From Micromonospora sp. WMMD882 (lineage in GTDB: Bacteria > Actinomycetota > Actinomycetes > Mycobacteriales > Micromonosporaceae), in contig NZ_CP114903.1 in NCBI RefSeq assembly GCF_027497255.1, positions 4,154,001 to 4,218,000 on the forward strand: a stretch of DNA of 64,000 nt. Reading direction: 5' to 3'. The translations under genes were made by a program, and so were the position numbers. Positions 50,064 to 59,235 of the stretch are shown one piece after another. The stretch's first letter is position 1. The number at the start of each line of letters is the position of its first letter. The notes below the pieces were generated by a model. That model had not been told where the DNA came from. It did not search any database and was given only the letters and a program-made list of their open reading frames with translations.

Positions 50064-53000
50064 TCATCCCGCGGCGCGGTCCGGCCAGATGCGGGCGGCC
50101 AGGCCCTGCGGGGTGGGGTCGAGCAGGAACGCGCGCATCGGCACGGTCACGTCGAAGCGTCGCTTCACCTGGGAGACCAGCGCGGCGGCGAGCAGCGAGT
50201 GGCCTCCGACGGCGAAGAAGTTGGTGGTCATGTCCAGCTCCGGGGTCTCCAGCAGCTCCCGCCAGATCGCCAGCAGCTCCGCCTCCGGCGCGCCTGGTTC
50301 CGGCCCGGTCGCGTCCTGCGCGACCGGCTCCGGGACGACCGGCCCCAGCGCGGCCGGCGGCGGCGCGGCCGAGTCCGGCGCGGCCGGTGGCGGGGCGGTG
50401 GTGGTGGACCAGGTCGCCCGCAGGGCCCGCCGGTCCACCTTGCCGCCGATCGTCACCGGCAGCGCGGCGACCAGGGACACGCTGGACGGCACCATGTGCT
50501 CGGGCAGCACGGCCCGCAGCGAGGCCCGCAGGGCGTGCGGGTCGAGGTCCACCGTCCCGTCGGCCGTCACGAAGGCGACCAGCACGGTCTCCCCGGCGGA
50601 CGTGGTGACGTCCACCGCCGCGGCCTGCGCCACCCCCGGCGACGCGACGACGGCGGCCTCCACGTCGCCCAGCTCGACACGCTTGCTGCGGATCTTCACC
50701 TGCCCGTCGAGCCGGCCCAGGAAGATCAGCTCGCCGTCGACCAGCCGGACCCGGTCGCCGGTGCGGTACCGGCGCGCGCCCGGCTGGTCCGGGTCGGGCA
50801 GGAAACGCTCGGCGGTACGCCGGGGATCGTTCTCGTACCCCCGGCCGACCTGCCGCCCGCCCAGGTACAGCTCACCGGTCGCCCCCGCCGGGACCGGGTG
50901 GTCGTGGGCGTCGAGGACGACCGCGCGGGTGCCGTCGGCGGGCCGGCCGATCGGGATGCGGGTTGGCCAGTCCCGGGCGGAGCGGGGCAGCACGTACCCG
51001 GTCACGCCGTGCGTCTCGGCCGGACCGTAGTGGTTCCAGATGGTCAGGTTCGGCAGCTCGGCCGTCCACCGGTCCAGCACCCCCGGGTGCAACTGCTCCC
51101 CGGCCACCACGGCGAGGCGCAGGTCCGCCGGGCGCAGCCCGTGGTCCAGGCACGCCTGGGCGAGCGGGTGGACGGCCGCGGTCGGCAGCACCAGCTCGTC
51201 GATGCGCTCGTCCGCCACGTAGCGCGCCAACGCCACGAAGTCGTCGCGGACCTCGTCGGCCGGCACGCACACCGCCCCGCCCGCCGACAGGGTGTAGAAG
51301 ATCTCCTGTAGGGACGGGTCGAAGCTCAGGCTGGTGTACTGCAACACCCGGCGGCCGACCGGCAGGTGCTGGTCGTACCAGGCGAACAGGGCGCGCACGG
51401 TGGCGTGGTCCAGCAGGATGCCCTTCGGCACGCCGCTGCTGCCGGACGTGAACGTGGCGTAGCACGCGGCCCGGGGCGGGACGTCCACGGAGAGCTCCGG
51501 CACGTCGGCGGCGATCATCCGGTCGATCCCGTCGCCGGTCACGACCGGCCAGCCCGTCGGCGCGCCGTCCGCGGTCTCGGTGACCACCAGGGCGGGTCGG
51601 ACCACGTCCAGCGTGCGCGCCATCCGCGCGGGCGGCAGGTCGGCGTCGACGGGGGCCATCGCGCCGCCCGCCTTGAGCACGGCCAGCATGGTCACCACGG
51701 CCCGCGCCGAGCGGTCCAGGGCGATCACCACGCGGCTCTCCGGGCCGACCCCGTGCGCGCGCAGACCGGTGGCGAGCCGGCCGGCGGCCCGGTCCAACTC
51801 CGCGTAGTCGAGCCGGCCGTCGTGCGCCTCCACGGCGGGCGCGTGCGGCGCCCGGGCGGCCTGCGCCTCGACCATCCGGTGCACGGCCAGGTACGGCAGC
51901 GGCCGGACCGGGCGACGGGCCGGGTCCCGCGGGTCCCCGAGTGGAATGCCGGACAGCGGCCGGTCCGGTTCGGCGAGCGCCCGGACTGCCCGGCGCACCG
52001 CCCCGGCCAGCGCGCCCAGCAGCGCCTCGTCGAAACGGCTCGCGTCGCCGACGACCTGGAGGGTGAGGCCGTCGTCGTCCCGGACGTCGAACTCCAGGCC
52101 GGCCCGGGTCACCGTCGGACGTACCGTCCGCCGCCGCACCGACGCGCCGGCCAGCCGCAACGGGCGGTCCGGGGCGTTCTGGTACGTGAACATCAGCGCG
52201 AAGGGCTGCCCGACGCCGGCCGACCGGGTCTCCACCACGTCCTGGATCGGCACGTCCTGGTGGTCGAGCGCCTCGGTCAGCCGGGACGTGAGCGTCGTGA
52301 GGCAGTCCGCGACGGTGGCGTTCCCGTCGACGTCCAGCGGCAGCAGCAGGGTGTTCGAGTAGTAGCCGACGCTGTGGTCGTCGCGGGTCTCGGTACGCCC
52401 GGCCACCGGCACCGCGACCACGTCGTACCCGGGGTCGGCCAGCCGGCGGACGACCAGGCCGACGGCCGCCAGGAGCACCGCGAACGGGGTGGTCCCGGCA
52501 CGGGCGGCGATCGCGGCGACCTCGTCGCGCAGTCCCGGCTCGCCGGGCAGGTCGACCACCACCGCCGGTCGGCCCGCCTCGCCGAGATCACCGCGCGGCG
52601 TGCGCTCGCCGAGCAGGTCGCGCAGCGCCACGGCCGACAGCTTCGCCTCGGTGGTGTGCCGCCGCGCGACGGACTCCGCCGCGAACCAGCGGTACGGCCG
52701 CGCCGTCGGCAGCGCCCCGCCGAAGTGGCCGCCGCCGGCCGTCCCGCCGAAGTGGCCGCCGCCGGCCGTCCCGCCGAAGTGGCCGCCGCCGGCCGTCCCG
52801 CCGAAGTGGCCGTCGGCGGTCGCCTCGGCGTAGTGCCGGCCCAGCTCGTGCCGGAGCAGGCCGGCGGACCAGCCGTCGACGGCCGCGTGGTGCGCGGTGA
52901 GCAGCAGCAGGTGCCGGTCGTCGCCGACGCTGAGCACGCTGAGCCGCAGCATCGGGTCGCCGGCCGGGTCGAAGCACTCGGCCAGCCGGGCGGTGACGAA

Positions 53001-55103
53001 CTCCTCCTCCTGCCGGGGCAGCGCGTCGTCGGCTGCGTAGACCCGCAGGTCGACCTCTGCCGGGGACATCGGCCGCACCCGTTGGCGGAGTCCGTCCTCG
53101 GTGAGCAGCAGGCAGGTGTGCAGCGCCTCGTGCCGGGCCATGACCCGGGTCAGCGCGGCGCGCAGCGCGGCCAGGCTCAGCGGTCCGCGTACCTCGTGCA
53201 GGTCGGCCACGGTGAAGGCCGCCTTGTCGGGCAGGGCGTGGTGCAGGTACCAGAGCCGTTCCTGCCCCGGGGACATGGCGTCGCCGGGCGCCCCGGTCGG
53301 GGTGGGCGTCGCCCCGGTCGGGGTGGGCGTCGCCTCGCCGCTCTGGGGCGTGCCGGCCGCCAGCGCGGCGGCCATCCCCTCGACGGTGGGGTCGGCGAGC
53401 AGGTGCTCACCGCGTACCAGGAGGCCCGACTCGGCGGCGAGCCGGGCGCGGAGCCGCTGGAGCCCGAGCGACGTCCCGCCGACGTCGAACCACGAGCCGT
53501 CGAGGCTGTCGACGGGCCGACCGAGCAGCTCCGCCCAGCAGCGGGCGACCAGCGGGGCGAGCTGCGCGCCGACCGGGCCGCCCCGCCCGGCGCGCGGGTC
53601 GCCGGCGGGCACGGGAGCGGGCCGGGCCGGAGGCTCGGCCCGGGCGAGCCGGCGCAGCTCGGCGGTGTCCCGCTTGCCCGACGAGGTCAGCGGCAGGGCG
53701 GGCAGCGGGTGGACCCGCTGCGGCACGGCCGCCGCGGGCAGCTCGGCGGCGAGTCGGCCGAGGCAGTCCCCGACGTCCGCCCGCGCGGGCGTGACGAACG
53801 CGACCAGTCGACCGTCGACCGCCAGCGCCGCGGCCTCGACCACCCCGGGCACGTCCCGCAGCACGCTCTCGACCTCGACCAGGTCGACCCGGCTGCCGCC
53901 GATCTTGACCTGGTGGTCGACGCGGCCGAGGACCCGGAACCGGTCGGGCCCGGATCGCCGGTGGTCGGGGTCGTCGTCCGGGGCCGGGCGTCGTTCGACG
54001 AGGTCACCGCTGGCGAACCGGCGACCGCCGGGCGTCGCCGGGTCGGGCCGGAACGCGGCGGCGGTCTCCCGGGGCCGACCCAGGTAGCCGCGGGTGACCA
54101 TGGCCCCGCCGATGAGCAGCTCGGCCCGGTCCGCGTCGGGTCCGGTGGCCAGGGTCACGCCGGGCGCGCCCGGGGCCAGCGCCGGCTCGTCGCCGACGCC
54201 GAGAAGCTGGTTGCTGACGCACACCGTGGTCTCGGTGGGCCCGTACGCGTTGTAGAACCGCCGGCCGGGGCTCCACCGCCGCACGACCTCCCGCGACGGC
54301 GTCTCGCCGCCGGTGACCGCGACCCGCAGCCGGGGCAGCGGCAGCTCCGGCAGCCGCTCCCAGAGCGACGCGGTCAGCTGCGCGAACGTGCACCCGGTCC
54401 GGTCCAGGGCGACGCCGAGCGCGGCGGGGTCGTCGGCCAGGTGCGGTTCCAGGTAGCACACCTGCGCGCCGGCCGCGAGGGCCGCCCACGTCTCGGTGAG
54501 GCCGACGTCGAAGTGCGGCGGCAGCACCCGGGCGACCCGGTCGTCGGGGCCGAGGCCGTAGGTGGCGAAGACCCGGAGGAACGCGGCGACGTTGCGGTGG
54601 GTGACGCCGACCAGCTTGGGCAGCCCGGTGGAGCCCGAGGTGGCGATCACGTGGCTGAGCGCGTCCGGGTGCGGCTCCGGGGCGGTCACCGCCGCGGCGC
54701 TGGCCGCGTAGAGGTCGGCGGGGCGGACCTGCCGCCACGGGCCCGCGCCGGCCCGTGGCTCGTCGGTGACGAACACCCGCGCGCCGGCCCGGTCCATCAG
54801 CAGCGCCGACCGGCGGTACGGCAGCGCGGGGTCCAGCGGCAGCAGCGTCGCCCCGGCACGCAGCACCGCCAACGACAGCGGCACGTCGGCGGGAGTGCCG
54901 GACAGTTCCGCCGCGACCACGGTCTCCGGCCCCGGCACGTACCGCGCGAGGGCGCCGGCCAGCTCCCCGATCCGGTGTTCGAGCGCGGCGAAGGTGAGCG
55001 CGGACGACGCGCGCGACTCCCACCGGCAGCCGGTCAGCGTGACCGCGACCGCGTCGGGCCGCCGTCGGGCCGTCTCCCGGATCAGGAGGTCCACTCTGGT
55101 CAT
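50064..55103 (-). CDS. NRPS, A-T-C-A-T
   Basis: Predicted 1679-residue multidomain synthetase. A1 (about 1-490) has VIATSGSTGLPKLV at 152-165, NAYGPTETTVC and SSGKRDT. T1 has VGGTSLG (Ser545). C (about 608-1065) has HHAAVDG at 738-744. A2 (about 1105-1560) has FTSGSSGVPKG, NHYGPAETHGVTG, YRTGDRVRL and GGKVDR. T2 has FFAVGGHSLLAA near 1620. A2 pocket residues by eye (D, P, Q, V, V, A, H, G, V) resemble the proline-type code family; A1 (D, V, T, Q, A, G, A, V, C) is unassigned. Starting with A-T without C marks an initiation-type module, although the C protein encoded just upstream could act in trans. Two tandem repeats lie inside. No TE. Confidence 0.96.
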   Translation of the reverse strand: MTRVDLLIRETARRRPDAVAVTLTGCRWESRASSALTFAALEHRIGELAGALARYVPGPETVVAAELSGTPADVPLSLAVLRAGATLLPLDPALPYRRSALLMDRAGARVFVTDEPRAGAGPWRQVRPADLYAASAAAVTAPEPHPDALSHVIATSGSTGLPKLVGVTHRNVAAFLRVFATYGLGPDDRVARVLPPHFDVGLTETWAALAAGAQVCYLEPHLADDPAALGVALDRTGCTFAQLTASLWERLPELPLPRLRVAVTGGETPSREVVRRWSPGRRFYNAYGPTETTVCVSNQLLGVGDEPALAPGAPGVTLATGPDADRAELLIGGAMVTRGYLGRPRETAAAFRPDPATPGGRRFASGDLVERRPAPDDDPDHRRSGPDRFRVLGRVDHQVKIGGSRVDLVEVESVLRDVPGVVEAAALAVDGRLVAFVTPARADVGDCLGRLAAELPAAAVPQRVHPLPALPLTSSGKRDTAELRRLARAEPPARPAPVPAGDPRAGRGGPVGAQLAPLVARCWAELLGRPVDSLDGSWFDVGGTSLGLQRLRARLAAESGLLVRGEHLLADPTVEGMAAALAAGTPQSGEATPTPTGATPTPTGAPGDAMSPGQERLWYLHHALPDKAAFTVADLHEVRGPLSLAALRAALTRVMARHEALHTCLLLTEDGLRQRVRPMSPAEVDLRVYAADDALPRQEEEFVTARLAECFDPAGDPMLRLSVLSVGDDRHLLLLTAHHAAVDGWSAGLLRHELGRHYAEATADGHFGGTAGGGHFGGTAGGGHFGGTAGGGHFGGALPTARPYRWFAAESVARRHTTEAKLSAVALRDLLGERTPRGDLGEAGRPAVVVDLPGEPGLRDEVAAIAARAGTTPFAVLLAAVGLVVRRLADPGYDVVAVPVAGRTETRDDHSVGYYSNTLLLPLDVDGNATVADCLTTLTSRLTEALDHQDVPIQDVVETRSAGVGQPFALMFTYQNAPDRPLRLAGASVRRRTVRPTVTRAGLEFDVRDDDGLTLQVVGDASRFDEALLGALAGAVRRAVRALAEPDRPLSGIPLGDPRDPARRPVRPLPYLAVHRMVEAQAARAPHAPAVEAHDGRLDYAELDRAAGRLATGLRAHGVGPESRVVIALDRSARAVVTMLAVLKAGGAMAPVDADLPPARMARTLDVVRPALVVTETADGAPTGWPVVTGDGIDRMIAADVPELSVDVPPRAACYATFTSGSSGVPKGILLDHATVRALFAWYDQHLPVGRRVLQYTSLSFDPSLQEIFYTLSAGGAVCVPADEVRDDFVALARYVADERIDELVLPTAAVHPLAQACLDHGLRPADLRLAVVAGEQLHPGVLDRWTAELPNLTIWNHYGPAETHGVTGYVLPRSARDWPTRIPIGRPADGTRAVVLDAHDHPVPAGATGELYLGGRQVGRGYENDPRRTAERFLPDPDQPGARRYRTGDRVRLVDGELIFLGRLDGQVKIRSKRVELGDVEAAVVASPGVAQAAAVDVTTSAGETVLVAFVTADGTVDLDPHALRASLRAVLPEHMVPSSVSLVAALPVTIGGKVDRRALRATWSTTTAPPPAAPDSAAPPPAALGPVVPEPVAQDATGPEPGAPEAELLAIWRELLETPELDMTTNFFAVGGHSLLAAALVSQVKRRFDVTVPMRAFLLDPTPQGLAARIWPDRAAG
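52717..52815. repeat. 27-bp in-frame tandem repeat inside a C domain
   Basis: Units at 52717, 52744, 52771 and 52798 starting CCGCCGAAGTGG. They code on the minus strand for GHFGGTAGG nonapeptides about 25-55 residues after the HHxxxDG motif. This is within the folded part of the C domain, presumably a surface loop. The first three units look identical. Confidence 0.9.
53290..53331. repeat. 21-bp in-frame duplication in the T1-C linker
   Basis: Two copies of a 21-bp unit (GCCCCGGTCGGGGTGGGCGT plus one base) coding for GATPTPT on the minus strand, between the first carrier domain and the C domain. It simply lengthens a flexible linker. Confidence 0.8.
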
Positions 55104-56311
55104 CGGGGCGACGCCGCCAGCTCACGTCGGATCTCCCCGACGACCGACCGGGCCGGCAGCAGCCGGAAGTCGACGCCACCGGCCAGGTGCACGGTGGCGT
55201 GCCGGCGATGGATCTCCAGGTAGAGGCTCAGCGCGGTCTTCGACGCGCCCTGGTCGACCAGCGCCGGCTCGGCCGGACCGGCCGCCGTGTCGAGCGGGCC
55301 GGCGGCGGCGAAGCCGGTCGCGGTCACGCTGACCGGCTGCCGGTGGAAGTCACGCGCGTCACCGGCGGCGAGGCTCAGGATCTCCTCCAACGGCACCGTC
55401 GCGTGCGCCAGGGCCTCGAACAGCCGGTCCCCCACCTCGCCCACCCCGGCGTCCGCGCCGGGGAAGACGATCGGCACGATGTTCAGGAAGTTGCCCACCA
55501 CGCGGGCCTGCGCCGGGCCCGGCGTACGGGTGGAGACGGCGACGCCGATCGCGACCCGGTCCAGGCCGAGCAGCCGGCCCACCGCGCGGGCCAACGCCGC
55601 GACGACCACGGTGAACGGCGTGACGCCCTCGGCCCGGGCCAGCTCGACGACCCCGTGCCAGTCGGCCGTCGGCACGTCGAACGAGGCCCCGTCCGGCGCG
55701 CCGTCGTCCGTGCCGCTCGCGGCCATGCTCCGCAGCGTCGCGCCGAGCTCGCCGGCCCCCGCGCGCCAGAAGGCCAGATGCTCGGCGTACGCGTCGGAGG
55801 CGCGCTCCCGCAGCAGCTCCTCGACGTGCGTCCGGTAACCCGGGGCCGGCGGTCCGGGCCGGTCCAGCAGGTCCGCCCAGATGGGCGCGAACGAGTCACC
55901 GTCCGCCGCGATGTGGTGCACGACCACCGCCACCCAGTGCCGGTCCGCGCCGACCCGGATCGCGAGCACCCGGACCAGGGGCGGCGTGGCCAGGTCGAAC
56001 TCCTCGCCGGCGTGCTCGGCGACCAGGGCGGCGGCCTGCTCCTCGCCGTCGGCGGCCAGGACCCGGACCGGTGGCGCTGCCGTCGGCGCCAGCGCGGTGG
56101 CGACCAGGTCGCCGTCCGGGCCGAGGGTGTAGGCGGTCCGCAGGGTCGGATGGTTCACCAGCAGCGCGGCCGTGTTCCGGCGCAGCGTGTCGACGTCGAC
56201 CGGCCGGGGCAGACGGTAGGCCTGCACCATGTTCTGCTCCGCTGGTCGCGGGCTGGCGGCGCTGGAGATCCAGGCGCGGATCTCCGGCCGCGACAGGGGG
56301 CGGGACGACAT
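55100..56311 (-). CDS. Free-standing NRPS condensation domain
   Basis: Predicted 403-residue C domain with intact motif HHIAADG at 132-138. It also has LSRPEIRAWISSAASP (C1 region), FVVGNFLNI-like RVVGNFLNIVPIVFPG (C5) and ATVPLEEILSLA. It is slightly short for the family (about 430-450) but complete from C1 to C5. The ATGA junction with the A-T-C-A-T gene suggests a fixed stoichiometry and that this C acts with its first module. Subtype cannot be assigned by eye. It begins 16 nt after the stop of the PLP-enzyme gene. Confidence 0.9.
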   Translation of the reverse strand: MSSRPLSRPEIRAWISSAASPRPAEQNMVQAYRLPRPVDVDTLRRNTAALLVNHPTLRTAYTLGPDGDLVATALAPTAAPPVRVLAADGEEQAAALVAEHAGEEFDLATPPLVRVLAIRVGADRHWVAVVVHHIAADGDSFAPIWADLLDRPGPPAPGYRTHVEELLRERASDAYAEHLAFWRAGAGELGATLRSMAASGTDDGAPDGASFDVPTADWHGVVELARAEGVTPFTVVVAALARAVGRLLGLDRVAIGVAVSTRTPGPAQARVVGNFLNIVPIVFPGADAGVGEVGDRLFEALAHATVPLEEILSLAAGDARDFHRQPVSVTATGFAAAGPLDTAAGPAEPALVDQGASKTALSLYLEIHRRHATVHLAGGVDFRLLPARSVVGEIRRELAASPR

Positions 56312-56327
56312 CCGGACTACTCGCCCC

Positions 56328-57725
56328 TCACGCCTCGGCTGCCGCGCGGACGTGGGCCGCCAGCTCCGTGGGCGCGGCGGCCGTCCGCAGCGTCCCGGCC
56401 GGCGCGGGGGCGAGCGAGGCGTCGGTGTACGAGCCGGAGCCGTGCACCACGACCTCGCCGCTGTCGTCGAGCAGCCCCCGGTCGACGGCCAGCATCAGCC
56501 CGGTGAACGCCTTGACCAGCGACCACTCGCGCAGCTCCCGTGGGTCGGTGGGCAGCTCGACGTCGACGGTGGCGAGCATCTGGCGCACCCTCGGGTACGC
56601 GGTCAGGCACTCGTGCAGCGACACCACGATGCCGCCGCCCCCGTGCCGCGCGACCAGCTCGCCGAAGCCGGCGGCGGTGGCCGGGCGACGGGTGTAGAAG
56701 GTCGGGTCGACGGACTCGTCCGGGTGGTGGGTGACGGCCGGGAACGCCGGGTCGCCGTCCTGCCGGTACAGCCCGTCGGGGTCCAGCCGGTACGCCGGCA
56801 GCGCGTCCCGGTCGAAGGTCCCCTTCCGCAGGGACAGCACCATGTCCGGCGTGGCGAGCTGCTGCACCAGGAAGTACGCCGGGTGCGACCAGGGCCGGTG
56901 GGCGTTCGGGGCGCACCCGCCGTCGGTCAGCACCCGGTGGCCCAGCTCGTACCCCAGCAGACCGAAGGCGCTGGAGACGGAGTGCAGGTGGGTACGCCGG
57001 CCGCCGGCCGCCGGTGGCGGCGAGCAGACCTGCTCGACGTACGCGCGGGTGGCGTCGGCGATCCGGTAGTTGTCGAGGTCGAGCGAGTTCCACAGGCGGA
57101 ACCCGGTGCGGCGGTACACCTCGTCGCCGGTCGTCTCGACCAGTTCCGCCACGAGCCGCTTGACCACGTCGCCCCGGTCGGTGTCCTGCACGACGATCGG
57201 GTTGCGTCGGCAGCGCGCCGGGGTGGCGGCGAGCCGGGAGTGGCGCAGCTTGCCCAGGGACGGCCGGGGCACCACGGTCACGATGCGCAGGTGCTCGTCG
57301 GTGACCAGGCCGAGGTCCAGCGCGCGGCCTACCGCGTCCCGCAGGGCGGTGCCCTTGTTTCCCGAGGTGGGAGTCACGATCATGATCCGTTCGCCGGTGC
57401 GCCGGAGGTGCGCGACGAGCCGGGCGACCATGAGCAGCGACGGGCCGGTCTTGGTGGTGCGGGTCCACGGGTTGCCCATCAGGTCGAGCAGGTGCCACTG
57501 GAGGTCCCGGTACCGTCCGCCGGCCCGGAAGGCGACCGCGCCGGCGGCGTAGAACTCGGCCAGGGCCGCGTCGGGGGCGGGTGGGTCGAGCGGCACGTCC
57601 GGGCCGTCGTCGCCCCGTTCGGCGCGGACCAGCGCCGCGGCGGCCCGGACGCCCTCGTCGAACTCGACCAGGGGCGCTTCGACGACGCCGACGGTGGCGG
57701 GTTCGAGGGGCGACAACGGAACCAT
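56328..57725 (-). CDS. Unusual fold-type II PLP-enzyme-like protein (DUF6002-type)
   Basis: Predicted 465-residue protein with features of the tryptophan-synthase-beta/threonine-synthase fold. NPWTRTTKTGPSLLMVARLV carries a Lys at the Schiff-base position, TPTSGNKGTALRDAV matches the substrate-carboxylate loop, and VVHGSGSYTDAS matches the C-terminal ring contact. The standard SFKxR signature is absent, so the catalytic assignment is less secure than for the enzyme at 47435-48304. I associate it with the DUF6002 group seen near NRPS genes, but by recollection only. The ATG at 57725 has an AAGGAAGTGAG ribosome site, and it is the first gene of the long operon. A role in making a non-standard amino acid is inferred. 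Confidence 0.72.
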   Translation of the reverse strand: MVPLSPLEPATVGVVEAPLVEFDEGVRAAAALVRAERGDDGPDVPLDPPAPDAALAEFYAAGAVAFRAGGRYRDLQWHLLDLMGNPWTRTTKTGPSLLMVARLVAHLRRTGERIMIVTPTSGNKGTALRDAVGRALDLGLVTDEHLRIVTVVPRPSLGKLRHSRLAATPARCRRNPIVVQDTDRGDVVKRLVAELVETTGDEVYRRTGFRLWNSLDLDNYRIADATRAYVEQVCSPPPAAGGRRTHLHSVSSAFGLLGYELGHRVLTDGGCAPNAHRPWSHPAYFLVQQLATPDMVLSLRKGTFDRDALPAYRLDPDGLYRQDGDPAFPAVTHHPDESVDPTFYTRRPATAAGFGELVARHGGGGIVVSLHECLTAYPRVRQMLATVDVELPTDPRELREWSLVKAFTGLMLAVDRGLLDDSGEVVVHGSGSYTDASLAPAPAGTLRTAAAPTELAAHVRAAAEA

Positions 57726-58134
57726 GTGCTCACTTCCTTGTCCGCACCCGGCGAGACCGGTCGGCGCGCGGGTGCGACGAGACAGGACGCGGGAAGCACC
57801 GCCGGGCAAAAAAGGATCTGCCCGACAATCCCGTGGCCTACCTAAACACCGCCGCATGCGGTTGGCAAGCGGTGGCCGAGCAATTTACAAGTGACACCGT
57901 GACGGCCGGACGGACCGATGAGGGCGGGTGGCAGAAGCCTGGTACGGCAAGTATCCTGCCGGCTCCGGCCCAGCCCACGAGGGTCGTCGTCAGTGGTATG
58001 CGACGCTTGACATTGAGCGGAGAGAAACGGCTGAACAACTGAAAGTTAACTGTCGCGGCAACTTTTACCGGCAGTTCTCGGCCGTTGACAAAGCGCGACA
58101 ACGGGCGCGCGCAGGCCCGTTCTTGCGCCAAAGT
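57726..58134. promoter_or_regulatory. Control region upstream of the main NRPS operon
   Basis: A 409-nt gene-free interval between the sulfotransferase-like gene and the main operon, both on the minus strand. It is AT-richer than its surroundings and must hold the operon promoter. It contains a perfect hairpin at 57803-57824 (CGGGCA/TGCCCG around an A-rich 10-nt centre). CAGTT direct repeats on the minus strand lie exactly 11 nt apart (complement of 58037-58041 and 58048-58052). The spacing is SARP-like, but the sequence differs from the CTATC repeats at 11.2 kb. Confidence 0.5.
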
Positions 58135-59235
58135 TCACACGAAGTCGGGCACCACGAAGTCGGGCACGTCGATCGTCGGATGTTCGGCGAGCACGGCGCG
58201 GGCCTGGGCGTACTCCTCGTCGCGCAGCCCCGGCGTGCCGGCGAGCCGACGGCTGGCCCGGGACAGCAGGGTGCCCTCCTGGGAGTCGACCGCCAACGTC
58301 CGGTACGCCGCCTCGATCCCGTCCGCCGGCAACCCGCAGTACGCCAGCAGCCCGGCCAGCGTCGCCGCCGGGTCGGCGGCCAGGTCCTCGTACCGCACCG
58401 GCCGCAGGGGCACGCCGGCCCGCCCCAGGCGCAGGCCGGCGTCCATGACCGAGAGCCAGGTGAGCAGGTACGCCTCGACCGGGGTGGGTGGCCGCTGACG
58501 CCGCAGGGCGAAGGGCATCAGCAGCGGGGCCTGGGCGGCGGCGTACCGCAGGAACGTGCGTTGCTCCGCCGGGTCGGGCAGGTGCGGGGTGAAGCCGGCG
58601 TGCATCGACTCCAGCCACCGCTCGGCATGCCGGTAGAGGAAGATCGCCCGGGCGTCCGGGAAGACCCGGTGGAACAGGTCGGCGAGCTGGACGCCGCCGG
58701 CACGGAACTTGACGGCCAGCGTCCCGGCGCCCCGGCCGAGCAGCCGGACGCAACTGCGGATCAGCTCCGCGACGTCGTCGTCCCGGCCCGGCTGCTCGTA
58801 CCGCAGCAGGGTGAGCTGGGTGAACACGTCGGGCTCGGAGTAGCCGCGCACGCCGGCCACCGCGCCGAGGGCGTGGCTGACCGCGGTGGAGCCGCAGCGC
58901 CCGACCGAGTAGGTGAGGATCAGCCGCGCCGGGTCCGGCGCCTCCCCGGCGAGCCGGTGCAGCGTGTCGAACGGCACGGCGAAGAGCCGCCGCGCGTGCC
59001 GGTACTGCGCCAGGTAGAGGAACGGCGCCCGGGTCAGGTCGACCCCCGGCGTGGTCTCGACGAAGTACGCCCGCCGCTCGTCGAGGTCCAGGCAGTGCAG
59101 GCTGACGTCCGGGCGGTCCAGCAGGTCCCGCGCCGGCAACTGCCCGTCCGCACGGACCACGAAGTTCTGCGGTACGGCGGGGAAGAACTCGCCCGGGGAC
59201 ACCTTGTCGAGGATCCGCAGCGCCTGCGCGGTCAT
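58135..59235 (-). CDS. Sulfotransferase-like protein
   Basis: Predicted 366-residue P-loop protein of the sulfotransferase superfamily. ILTYSVGRCGSTAVSHAL (about 104-121) is the 5'-phosphosulfate-binding loop, AIFLYRHAERWLESMH the 3'-phosphate region, and VRYEDLAADP the conserved tail motif. The N-terminal 100 residues are atypical. It probably transfers sulfate from PAPS to a hydroxyl of the product or its sugar (inference); no PAPS-synthesis genes are in view. The C-terminus is a five-residue duplication (VPDFVVPDFV) from a 15-bp tandem repeat at 58138-58167. It overlaps the glycosyltransferase gene by ATGA. Confidence 0.8.
   Translation of the reverse strand: MTAQALRILDKVSPGEFFPAVPQNFVVRADGQLPARDLLDRPDVSLHCLDLDERRAYFVETTPGVDLTRAPFLYLAQYRHARRLFAVPFDTLHRLAGEAPDPARLILTYSVGRCGSTAVSHALGAVAGVRGYSEPDVFTQLTLLRYEQPGRDDDVAELIRSCVRLLGRGAGTLAVKFRAGGVQLADLFHRVFPDARAIFLYRHAERWLESMHAGFTPHLPDPAEQRTFLRYAAAQAPLLMPFALRRQRPPTPVEAYLLTWLSVMDAGLRLGRAGVPLRPVRYEDLAADPAATLAGLLAYCGLPADGIEAAYRTLAVDSQEGTLLSRASRRLAGTPGLRDEEYAQARAVLAEHPTIDVPDFVVPDFV

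Noticed and set aside
51366..55223. Plus-strand open frame of 1285 codons opposite the large NRPS
   Set aside because: It is antisense to a protein with all A, T and C motifs; its composition (Arg/Gly/Pro/Val-rich, no motifs) is that of a GC-bias shadow.
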